In this document: piece after piece, positions 1 through 5,056 of the stretch
How positions within the stretch are numbered: the first letter of the stretch is position 1
Layout of the letters: each line of letters begins with the position of its first letter
Assembly: GCA_903872875.1 (NCBI GenBank)
Contig: CAIQMJ010000575.1
Location: 1 to 6,388 of the forward strand
Direction: 5' to 3'
Length of the DNA stretch: 6,388 nucleotides
Source: an uncultured Variovorax sp.
GTDB taxonomy: Bacteria; Pseudomonadota; Gammaproteobacteria; Burkholderiales; Burkholderiaceae_C
Notes under the pieces: model-generated
Told to the model about the DNA's origin: nothing
What the model saw: the letters and a program-made list of their open reading frames with translations, nothing else
The model's database searches: none
Translations under genes and position numbers: made by a program

Positions 1-63
1 ATTTGCTGGAAGGTCAACATGAGGCTGGCCGGCGAGCCCGGACATTGGACGTGGACGCGTGAA

Positions 64-95
64 CGAAAGGCGCGGGTTCAGGCCCGCGAAAGGCG
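64..95. repeat. 9-nt direct repeat flanking a GC hairpin
   Basis: CGAAAGGCG occurs at 64-72 and again at 87-95, 23 bp apart. Between and partly within the copies lies an inverted repeat, CGCGGG (71-76) and CCCGCG (83-88), with a 6-nt loop. The stem has no immediate T-run; the only T-rich stretch (gatttta) begins about 10 nt after it. It could be the weak terminator of a gene to the left or a small repeat remnant. The pattern is real in the sequence, but its function is unknown. Confidence 0.35.
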
Positions 96-211
96 ATGAT
101 TTTACGGGGCGCGCGCACGGTCGTGCTGCCGTGGGCCGGTGCGCAAAGGCAACTCTCCCACAAAGCACCGGGATGTTGCCCGCTCGCCTGCGGCGCGGCG
201 CGCTGCGACAA

Positions 212-234
212 AAGCGGGTTGTTTTTGACCGCTT
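212..234 (+). other. Inverted repeat immediately before the lipid-kinase start
   Basis: AAGCGG (212-217) and CCGCTT (229-234) are perfect complements separated by an 11-nt T-rich loop (gttgtttttga). The stem ends 6 nt before the ATG at 241. No Shine-Dalgarno-like sequence is visible between stem and start. If transcribed, it would place a 6-bp hairpin over the ribosome-docking region. If not, it could be an operator dyad. There is no way to choose between these from sequence alone. Confidence 0.3.
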
Positions 235-240
235 CGCGCC

Positions 241-1212
241 ATGACCGCTCCCATTCTCGACGCCCAGACTCCCCTCTTCATCGTGCTCAATGCGGGCTCC
301 GGCCGGGATGACGCGGCGGCGACGCGGCGCACGATCGAAGAGGGCTGCGAGGCCGCCGGCCGCAAGTGCCGCATCTTTCTGGTGGACGAGCCCAGGCGGC
401 TTCAGACGCTGGCACGCGAGGCGGTCGAACGCGCACGGAACGGCGGCGGCATGGTGGTGGCGGCGGGCGGCGACGGCACGATCAATGCCGTGGCCCAGGC
501 GACGCTGGGCAGCGGCTGCGCCTTCGGCGTGCTGCCGCAAGGCACCTTCAACTACTTCAGCCGCACGCATGGCATTCCGGCCGACACGGCCGCAGCCCTG
601 CGCATCCTGATGACCGAAGCGGTGCGTCCGGTGCAGGTCGGACTGGTCAACGGGCGGGTGTTCCTGGTCAACGCAAGCCTTGGGCTCTACGCCGACCTGC
701 TGGAAGAGCGCGAGAGCTACAAGGCGCGCTATGGCCGCCGCCGCTGGATCGCCTTTCTCGCGGGACTGGTCACCGTGCTCCGAGGTCACCGGCAGTGGCG
801 GCTTCGACTCGCCTCGCAAGGCCAGGAGCGCGATCTGCGCACGCCGACGCTGTTCGTCGGCAACAACCCGCTGCAGCTGCGCCAGGTCGGCATCCCGGAA
901 GCAGAAGCGCTGGAAGACGCACGCGGCCGGCTCGCGGCCATCGCGCTCAAGCCGGTCGGTGCGCTCGCCATGCTGCCGCTGCTGGTGCGCGGTGCGCTCG
1001 GCCGGCTCGGGGACGCGGACGACGTGCTGAGTTTTTCCTTCGAGTCGCTGACGGTCAAGGCCGGCGGGACCCGCGGGCCGCGCCGCATCAAGGTGGCGAC
1101 GGACGGTGAGGTAGGCTGGCTCGACATGCCACTGCTTTTTCGTCCCTCGCCCGAGCCGCTGTGGCTGGTCCGGCCCGAGGTCGCGCCCGAGCTCGAGGCG
1201 GCCAAGGAATGA
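241..1212 (+). CDS. Diacylglycerol kinase family lipid kinase (DAGK catalytic domain)
   Basis: This 323-residue soluble protein belongs to the DagK/YegS/LCB5 lipid-kinase family, which transfers phosphate from ATP to diacylglycerol, sphingoid bases or related lipids at the inner face of the membrane. The N-terminal nucleotide-binding part shows the phosphate-loop-like NAGSG at residues 17-21, the signature GGDGTIN at 76-82 and LPQGTFNYFSR at 98-108. The beta-sandwich C-terminal half carries NASLGLYADL at 144-153 and a late ATDGE motif, both usual in the family, and the length is normal. The start is well bounded, because an in-frame TGA at 226-228 precedes ATG 241 and the first conserved strand begins about 11 residues in. 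No Shine-Dalgarno sequence is visible. The gene overlaps the next one by 4 nt, so it is the first visible gene of an operon with two phosphatases. The family call is firm; the lipid substrate is unknown. Confidence 0.93.
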   Translation: MTAPILDAQTPLFIVLNAGSGRDDAAATRRTIEEGCEAAGRKCRIFLVDEPRRLQTLAREAVERARNGGGMVVAAGGDGTINAVAQATLGSGCAFGVLPQGTFNYFSRTHGIPADTAAALRILMTEAVRPVQVGLVNGRVFLVNASLGLYADLLEERESYKARYGRRRWIAFLAGLVTVLRGHRQWRLRLASQGQERDLRTPTLFVGNNPLQLRQVGIPEAEALEDARGRLAAIALKPVGALAMLPLLVRGALGRLGDADDVLSFSFESLTVKAGGTRGPRRIKVATDGEVGWLDMPLLFRPSPEPLWLVRPEVAPELEAAKE

Positions 1213-2132
1213 TCGCCGTCCGGCCACCCGAAGGCGATCGGCACGGCAGCCGGCAGGCCGGACGCGACCCGGCGCGCGTGCTGCTGCAGATATCCGATCC
1301 GCACTTCGGCACCGAACAGCCGGACGTGCTGCGAGCGCTGGAAGCCCTGGCGCGAGAGCAGGCGCCGGCGGTGGTCGTCTTGTCGGGCGACATCACGCAG
1401 CGTGCGACGCGGGCGCAGTTCGCCGCGGCACGCGCCTTCGTCGAACGGCTTGCCGTGCCGGCGCGGCTGGTGATTCCGGGCAACCACGACATCCCGCTGT
1501 TCCAGTTCGGCGCCCGCCTGCTGTCGCCCTATGGTCGCTACAGCGAGGCTTTCGGCCGCGACCTGGAGCCGGTCATCGATGCGCCCGAATGGCTGGTGAT
1601 CGGCGTGAACACGACGCGCCGGTACCGGCATTCGGACGGCGAGGTCTCGCCCGCACAGGTCGCGCGCGTGGCGGCGCGGCTGGCCACCGCGACGCCACAG
1701 CAGTTGCGCATCGTCGTGACGCACCAGCCGGTGCTCGTCACGCGACCGGAAGACGTCACCAACCGGTTGCACGGCCGCAAGCTGGCGATTGAGCACTGGT
1801 CCCGGGCCGGTGCCGACATGGTGATGGGCGGCCACATCCACTTGCCCTACGTGCGCGCGCTGCACGAGGAAGCCGATGTGACCTGCGCGCGGCCGATGTG
1901 GGCGGTACAGGCCGGCACCGCAGTGTCGACGCGCGTACGCGGTGGCCGGCCGAACTCGGTGAACCTGGTGCGGCGCGAAGCCGATACGACGCTGCGGACC
2001 TGCGTGGTGGAACGCTGGGACCATTCGGCTGCGGACGACCGCTTCGTCTGCGCCGAGAGACAGCGGCTGCCGTTGGCCGGCCTGCCGAGGCTGACGGGTC
2101 GCGGGTCGATGGGCAAGGGGGCGCTAAGCTGA
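1209..2132 (+). CDS. Calcineurin-like metallophosphoesterase (CpdA-like, class III type)
   Basis: A 307-residue cytosolic phosphoesterase of the two-metal calcineurin fold. The metal-ligand motifs occur in canonical order: SDPHFG (Asp30, His32), SGDITQ (Asp61), GNHD (Asn92, His93), THQP (His172) and GGHIHLP (His209, His211). The spacing resembles CpdA and related class III phosphodiesterases that cleave cyclic nucleotides or phospholipid headgroup diesters. No signal peptide or membrane segment is seen. ATG 1209 is chosen because it forms an ATGA overlap with the upstream stop, with GAGG 10 nt before it. An in-frame upstream ATG (1161) would add 16 Arg/Gly-rich residues lying inside the previous gene. 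A GTG at 1278 would begin the protein directly at the first core strand and cannot be excluded. Its place between a lipid kinase and a PAP2 phosphatase favours a phospholipid-related substrate over cAMP, but that is inference. Confidence 0.92.
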   Translation: MIAVRPPEGDRHGSRQAGRDPARVLLQISDPHFGTEQPDVLRALEALAREQAPAVVVLSGDITQRATRAQFAAARAFVERLAVPARLVIPGNHDIPLFQFGARLLSPYGRYSEAFGRDLEPVIDAPEWLVIGVNTTRRYRHSDGEVSPAQVARVAARLATATPQQLRIVVTHQPVLVTRPEDVTNRLHGRKLAIEHWSRAGADMVMGGHIHLPYVRALHEEADVTCARPMWAVQAGTAVSTRVRGGRPNSVNLVRREADTTLRTCVVERWDHSAADDRFVCAERQRLPLAGLPRLTGRGSMGKGALS

Positions 2133-2138
2133 CGCCCC
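2118..2138 (+). promoter_or_regulatory. Hairpin spanning the stop codon before the PAP2 gene (possible translational coupling)
   Basis: GGGGCG (2118-2123) pairs perfectly with CGCCCC (2133-2138) to give a 6-bp all-GC stem with a 9-nt loop. The loop holds the TGA stop (2130-2132) of the metallophosphoesterase, and the stem ends 3 nt before the ATG at 2142. The PAP2 start has no good Shine-Dalgarno in the usual window; the purine-rich aaggggg is sequestered in or beside the stem. Ribosomes terminating in the loop would melt it. The pairing is visible; the coupling role is inference. Confidence 0.4.
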
Positions 2139-2141
2139 GCC

Positions 2142-2951
2142 ATGCCGACCGGAACACCCCATCTCGTCCTCCTCGCCGATCTGCTGGGCCAGCACGCGAT
2201 TCCTGCCTATCTGGTCGCGCTGATCACCGCCATGCTGGCCGCCGGGCTCGTCAGCCACGGGCTGCAGCGGGCGAGCCGCTCCAGGACACCGGATGCCGAG
2301 CCGAATCCGCGCGGTTTCATCCCTGGCTTCGCGGCGGGCTTCGTGCTGATCGTGGCCGCATCCGGGCTGTTCGCCTTCATCGCGGCGCATGTCACCCAGG
2401 GCCGCACGCTCGGGCTGGCCGACCAGGCGCTGGCAGACGCGATCGCCCTGCACGTGCCGCTGTCGACGCTGCGTGTCTTCGGCTGGCTCACGCACCTGGG
2501 CGATGCCGAATTCCTGATCCCGGTGGCGCTCGCGGTCGCCGTGCTGCTGCGGCGCCACGCGCACCGCGAACTGGCGCTGGGCTGGCTGCTGACGCTGGCC
2601 GGCAACCTGGCGCTCAACCCGCTGCTCAAGCGCATCTTCGAACGGACCCGGCCGGTGCATGAACACGGCCTGGCATACGAGACCAGCTTCAGCTTTCCGA
2701 GCGGCCACAGCTCGGGTGCGATCGTGAGCTACGGCCTGCTGCTCTACGTCGTGTTGCGCACCCTGCCGCCGCGCTGGCACCTGCCCGCGGCGATCGGCTG
2801 CGCGGCGGCCATCGTGACCATCGCCTGCAGCCGCATCCTGCTGCAGGTGCATTTCGCGAGCGACGTGGCCGCCGGTCTGCTGTCGGGCTTCGTCTGGCTG
2901 GCCATCTGCGTGAGCAGCCTGGAGTACGCGAGGCACCGCGGCCGGCGCTGA
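2142..2951 (+). CDS. PAP2-family membrane phosphatase
   Basis: A 269-residue integral membrane phosphatase of the PAP2/acid phosphatase superfamily, which dephosphorylates phosphatidate, undecaprenyl diphosphate or similar lipid phosphates through a phospho-histidine intermediate. All three catalytic motifs are intact: KRIFERTRP (Lys163, Arg170, Pro171; KX6RP), FPSGH (Ser187, Gly188, His189) and SRILLQVHFASD (Ser230, Arg231, His237, Asp241; SRX5HX3D). Hydrophobic segments fall at about residues 20-40, 62-84, 123-137, 145-161, 193-207, 213-229 and 243-260. The C-terminus is basic (ARHRGRR), consistent with a cytoplasmic tail. The first two helices, before the core domain, are joined by a polar loop at about 41-58. 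The gene follows the metallophosphoesterase by 9 nt with a stem-loop at the junction, so it is probably co-transcribed and coupled. Whether it acts on phosphatidate, isoprenoid diphosphate or a lipid-A phosphate cannot be told. Confidence 0.92.
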   Translation: MPTGTPHLVLLADLLGQHAIPAYLVALITAMLAAGLVSHGLQRASRSRTPDAEPNPRGFIPGFAAGFVLIVAASGLFAFIAAHVTQGRTLGLADQALADAIALHVPLSTLRVFGWLTHLGDAEFLIPVALAVAVLLRRHAHRELALGWLLTLAGNLALNPLLKRIFERTRPVHEHGLAYETSFSFPSGHSSGAIVSYGLLLYVVLRTLPPRWHLPAAIGCAAAIVTIACSRILLQVHFASDVAAGLLSGFVWLAICVSSLEYARHRGRR

Positions 2952-2956
2952 ATCGA

Positions 2957-4027
2957 TCAGTACTCCCAGAAAATGCGCTGCAGTTCCTTGGTGTCGGTCG
3001 TCTTGGTCATCGCGACCATCGCCAGGATGCGCGCCTTCTGTGGGCGCAGGTCGTGCGCCACCACCCAGTCGTACTTGTCGTCGGGCTGCTCGGCGTTGCG
3101 GATCACGAAGCCGTCCGGCACGCGCGAAGCGCGGATCACCACGATCCCGTCGGCGCGCACCTTCTGCAGGCTCGGCACGATGCGGTCGGCCACCGAGCCG
3201 TTGCCCGGGCCGCCATGCACCAGCGCCTTGATGCCGCTCTTGCCGAGCGCATCGATCGCGGTCGAGGCCACGCCTTCATAACCCATCGCGATCTCCACCG
3301 GCGGCAGCGACGTGATGGTGTCGATGTCGAATTCCGAATTCATCGTGTGGCGCTTGACCGGTGCACGGAACCAGTAGTTGCGGCCTTCGACCACCATGCC
3401 GAGCGAACCCCACTGGCTCACGAAGGCGCTGGGCTTGATGTTGAAGTTCTTGCTCACGTCGCGACCGCTCTCGATGCTGTCGTTCATCGTCAGCAGCACG
3501 CCTTTGCCCATCGCGTCCTTGCTGCCGGCCACGCTGACCGCATCGAACAGGTTCAGCGCGCCGTCGGCCGACAGCGCCGTGCCGGGCCGCATCGAGGCGA
3601 CCATCACGATCGGCTTGTCGGTGTGCACAGTCAGCGTGAGGAAATAGGCGGTTTCTTCCACCGTGTCGGTGCCGTGGGTGATGACGATGCCATCGACGTC
3701 GGGCTGCTTGGCCAGCGCCGACACGCGTCTGGCCAGCGTCAGCAGGTTGTCGTTGGTGAGGCTTTCCGAGGCGACCTGGAAGACCTGTTCGCCGCGCACG
3801 TTCGCCACCTTGCCGAGCTCGGGCAGGCCGGCGATCAGCTTGTCGACGCCGACCTTGGCTGCGGCGTAGGTGGCGCTGTTGATGGCCGAGGCACCGGCGC
3901 CGGCGATGGTCCCGCCGGTCGCGAGGATCACGACATTGGGCAGTGCGGTCTGGGCATGCGCGATCGCGGTGACGGCCAGCAACGCAGCAGTGGCCGCGAA
4001 GTGGCGCAGACGGGAAACATTGAGCAT
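2957..4027 (-). CDS. ansB: Type II (exported) L-asparaginase
   Basis: This 356-residue precursor hydrolyses asparagine (often also glutamine) to the acid plus ammonia in the periplasm. A signal peptide is visible: basic start (MLNVSRLRHF), hydrophobic stretch at 11-23, then A-H-A before Gln26, leaving a mature protein of about 331 residues. Aligned from memory with E. coli AsnB-type enzyme AnsB, every active-site residue has a counterpart: Thr40 (Thr12) in ATGGTIAG, Tyr54 (Tyr25), Ser87 (Ser58), Thr120-Asp121 (Thr89-Asp90) in HGTDT, Lys193 (Lys162) in MNDSIESGRDVSK, and Glu313 (Glu283). It ends RIFWEY, like the family's usual C-terminus. The precursor contains no cysteine, so the E. coli disulfide is absent. 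ATG 4027 is preferred because AAGGA lies 8 nt upstream and the signal peptide starts there; an upstream in-frame ATG (4144) would add 39 implausible residues. The gene is transcribed divergently from the TetR regulator and converges on the PAP2 gene. Confidence 0.95.
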   Translation of the reverse strand: MLNVSRLRHFAATAALLAVTAIAHAQTALPNVVILATGGTIAGAGASAINSATYAAAKVGVDKLIAGLPELGKVANVRGEQVFQVASESLTNDNLLTLARRVSALAKQPDVDGIVITHGTDTVEETAYFLTLTVHTDKPIVMVASMRPGTALSADGALNLFDAVSVAGSKDAMGKGVLLTMNDSIESGRDVSKNFNIKPSAFVSQWGSLGMVVEGRNYWFRAPVKRHTMNSEFDIDTITSLPPVEIAMGYEGVASTAIDALGKSGIKALVHGGPGNGSVADRIVPSLQKVRADGIVVIRASRVPDGFVIRNAEQPDDKYDWVVAHDLRPQKARILAMVAMTKTTDTKELQRIFWEY

Positions 4028-4035
4028 GGAAGGTG

Positions 4036-4040
4036 TCCTT
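4036..4040 (-). promoter_or_regulatory. Ribosome binding site of ansB
   Basis: On the minus strand the sequence reads AAAGGA followed by CACCTTCC and ATG, giving an 8-nt spacer from AAGGA to the start. This is one of the clearest ribosome binding sites in the window. It fixes the ansB start at 4027, in agreement with the signal peptide. Confidence 0.7.
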
Positions 4041-4056
4041 TGTTGAAGTGCCGCGC

Positions 4057-4085
4057 ATGATGCGGATGGCCCTCTGGCGTTACAA
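4057..4085 (-). promoter_or_regulatory. Candidate sigma-70 promoter of ansB
   Basis: On the minus strand TTGTAA (4085-4080) and CATCAT (4062-4057) are separated by exactly 17 nt. Each hexamer matches the consensus at 4 of 6 positions. Transcription would start near 4050, giving a leader of about 23 nt that contains the AAGGA ribosome binding site. The position and spacing fit well, but the hexamers are only moderate and no other evidence supports the call. Confidence 0.35.
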
Positions 4086-4089
4086 GTCC

Positions 4090-4147
4090 CATGCCGGAAT
4101 GCACGGGCCGCCATGCCAAGGAGGCATCCCGTCATGCCCGCCATGCC
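4090..4147. repeat. Four CATGCC copies upstream of the ansB promoter
   Basis: CATGCC appears at 4090-4095, 4112-4117, 4133-4138 and 4142-4147, with start-to-start spacings of 22, 21 and 9 bp. The second copy is part of a dyad, ATGCC (4113-4117) and GGCAT (4123-4127), with a 5-nt spacer. Two of the intervals are close to two helical turns, so a regulator could sit on the same DNA face just upstream of the candidate ansB -35. The repeats are visible; binding is speculative, and a short hexamer can recur by chance in biased sequence. Confidence 0.3.
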
Positions 4148-4289
4148 CGCCCCGCGCGGTCTGCACGCCCTGGCGCATCAACCGCAGGCGGTACCATTCC
4201 GGCTCGCTTCGGCGCGACCATCGCCTCCCCATCCCACAGCGTTCACCGTGCAACCCGCTTCCAGCCTCCCGCCCGCCACCGCCCAGGAC

Positions 4290-4928
4290 ATGCCCGTCCC
4301 CGACGGACCACTGTCGCGGGCGCGCCCAGGGCGCGAACGGATCATGGCGGCGATCCGAAGTGCGGCCATCGAGGAGTTCAGCCTGCATGGCCTCAAGGGC
4401 ACGTCGACCCAGGCGATCGCGGCGCGCGCCGGCCTGACCAAGCCGCAGCTCCATTACTACATCGCCGGCAAGGAAGAACTCTATGAAGAGCTCCTGATGC
4501 AGGTACTGCATTCGTGGAAGGTCGTTTTCTCGTTCGACCAGGCCGCCAGCAGCGGGCCGGCGGCGGTGCTCGGCGACTACATCCGCCAGAAGCTCGACCA
4601 TGCCTTCGACAGCCCCGAGATGTCGCGCATCTTCACGCGCGAGGTGCTCGACGGCGGCAAGAACCTCGAGGGCTTCTGGCCCAACTCGCAGGCCTGGACG
4701 CAGAAGAAGATCGACATCATCAACGGCTGGATCGCACGCGGTCTGATGCGCCCGCTCGATGCGCGCCTGCTGCTGCAGCACATCTGGGCCATGACCCAGT
4801 ACCACGCCGACTACGCGCTGCAGGCGCGCGTGATGATGGGCACCGGTCCGGACACGCCGATCGATCGCGCGCAGGTGGCCAGGGAGCTGATCGGCTTCGT
4901 GCTCGCCGGCTGCGGCATCCGGACCTGA
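4290..4928 (+). CDS. TetR/AcrR-family regulator, RutR-like
   Basis: A 212-residue one-component regulator, equal in length to E. coli RutR as I recall it. The N-terminal TetR domain starts at RERIMAAIRSAAIEEF (about 16-30), with the helix-turn-helix at about 38-57 (TSTQAIAARAGLTKPQLHYY) followed by KEELYEELL. The C-terminal half matches the RutR/YcdC ligand domain: DYIRQKL (96-102), SRIFTREVL (112-120) and IWAMTQYHADYA (165-176), a region that contributes to the pyrimidine pocket in RutR. The start is uncertain. ATG 4290 is chosen for length and because 4113-4289 would encode a Pro/Ala-rich tail of no recognisable fold; an in-frame GTG at 4248 is an alternative. No good Shine-Dalgarno is seen for either (AGGA sits only 1 nt before 4290). 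The gene lies just upstream of a sigma-54-type promoter and an operator resembling the RutR box, so it probably represses the oxidoreductase/amidohydrolase operon. The ligand is inferred to be a pyrimidine or similar compound. Confidence 0.9.
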   Translation: MPVPDGPLSRARPGRERIMAAIRSAAIEEFSLHGLKGTSTQAIAARAGLTKPQLHYYIAGKEELYEELLMQVLHSWKVVFSFDQAASSGPAAVLGDYIRQKLDHAFDSPEMSRIFTREVLDGGKNLEGFWPNSQAWTQKKIDIINGWIARGLMRPLDARLLLQHIWAMTQYHADYALQARVMMGTGPDTPIDRAQVARELIGFVLAGCGIRT

Positions 4929-4934
4929 CCGGCG

Positions 4935-4971
4935 GCGGCGTAATGGGCGCCGCGAACATTCCCTTCGGGAA
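4935..4971 (+). terminator. Two small hairpins after the TetR gene, weak terminator candidate
   Basis: GCGGCG (4935-4940) pairs with CGCCGC (4948-4953) around a 7-nt loop, beginning 6 nt after the TetR stop. TTCCC (4959-4963) pairs with GGGAA (4967-4971) around a TTC loop. Neither is followed by a T-run, so this is not a standard intrinsic terminator. The second dyad could equally be a protein-binding site upstream of the sigma-54 promoter. Confidence 0.22.
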
Positions 4972-4978
4972 GATGCGA

Positions 4979-4995
4979 TGCGCCAAAGCGGTGCG
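4979..4995 (+). promoter_or_regulatory. NtrC-like binding dyad
   Basis: The sequence TGCGCC-AAAGC-GGTGCG follows the NtrC site pattern TGCACC-N5-GGTGCA with one mismatch in each 6-bp arm. Its centre (4987) is about 42 bp upstream of the predicted sigma-54 start. That is closer than a typical remote enhancer, though low-affinity NtrC sites at such distances are known from E. coli glnA. I saw no second, better site further upstream in the TetR gene. It supports nitrogen control of the operon but is not decisive. Confidence 0.35.
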
Positions 4996-5001
4996 CAGCC
5001 G

Positions 5002-5018
5002 CTGGCACGCGCTTTGCA
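5002..5018 (+). promoter_or_regulatory. Sigma-54 (RpoN) -24/-12 promoter
   Basis: The 17-nt element CTGGCACGCGCTTTGCA matches the sigma-54 consensus YTGGCACG-N4-TTGCW at every defined position. The invariant GG (5004-5005) and GC (5016-5017) are separated by exactly 10 nt. It is in intergenic DNA, on the coding strand, 38 nt upstream of the oxidoreductase ATG, and predicts a start near 5029. Sigma-54 promoters need an AAA+ activator, and nitrogen regulator NtrC is the likely one given the downstream amidohydrolase and the nearby NtrC-like dyad. Confidence 0.85.
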
Positions 5019-5023
5019 TAAAT

Positions 5024-5052
5024 CTGACCACTTGCTCTGATTAAGCGGTCAA
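5024..5052 (+). promoter_or_regulatory. RutR-box-like TetR operator over the transcription start
   Basis: Positions 5024-5039 read cTGACCActTGcTCtg, matching 10 of 14 defined positions of the RutR box TTGACCA-N2-TGGTCAA, and cover the predicted sigma-54 start at about 5029. A further half-site, cGGTCAA (5046-5052), makes a longer dyad: TGACC (5025-5029) with GGTCA (5047-5051) and, inside it, CTT (5031-5033) with AAG (5043-5045), centred on 5038. Bound repressor would block initiation or promoter escape. The neighbouring RutR-like gene is the obvious binder. Because the left arm lies at or before the start site, a DNA operator is more likely than an RNA hairpin. Confidence 0.55.
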
Positions 5053-5056
5053 ACCC

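Larger units (their letters stand above)
1..240. other. Upstream non-coding stretch, no supported gene
   Basis: No open frame here looks like a real protein. The short frames on both strands are rich in Arg, Ala and Pro and show no recognisable motif. The stretch holds a short direct repeat flanking a hairpin (64-95) and a second hairpin just before the first gene (212-234). I could not find a convincing -35/-10 pair or a sigma-54 element. The promoter of the downstream lipid-kinase operon presumably lies here or to the left of the window, but I cannot place it. Confidence 0.5.

Noticed and set aside
786..2024. Long minus-strand open frame opposite the lipid kinase and metallophosphoesterase.
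   Set aside because: It is rich in Arg, His and Ser with no recognisable domain, and it spans two well-supported genes on the other strand.
3053..4060. Long open frame on the plus strand opposite ansB.
   Set aside because: The translation is dominated by His, Arg, Asp and Gly with no motif. It is the shadow of a GC-biased gene whose asparaginase residues are all intact.
4081..4097. A sigma-54-like element for ansB on the minus strand (CGGCATG-N4-TTGTA).
   Set aside because: The -12 GC is replaced by GT and the -24 box also departs from consensus, so a functional sigma-54 promoter is unlikely. A moderate sigma-70 pair overlaps the same place.
4028..4144. A 39-residue N-terminal extension of asparaginase from the ATG at 4144.
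   Set aside because: It would bury the signal peptide internally and ignore the clear AAGGA ribosome site that serves the start at 4027.
4181..4200. A possible -10 (TACCAT) for the TetR gene near 4192.
   Set aside because: No matching -35 at a suitable distance and no extended -10, so I do not call it a promoter.
4113..4289. A 59-residue N-terminal extension of the TetR regulator from ATG 4113.
   Set aside because: The extension is Pro/Ala/His-rich, without homology to TetR N-termini, and lies in the divergent promoter region. Starting at 4290 gives the length of RutR.
5025..5051. The TGACC/GGTCA dyad read as an RNA hairpin, attenuator or riboswitch.
   Set aside because: The predicted transcription start falls within the left arm, so most of that arm would not be transcribed. 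The match to the RutR box favours a DNA operator.
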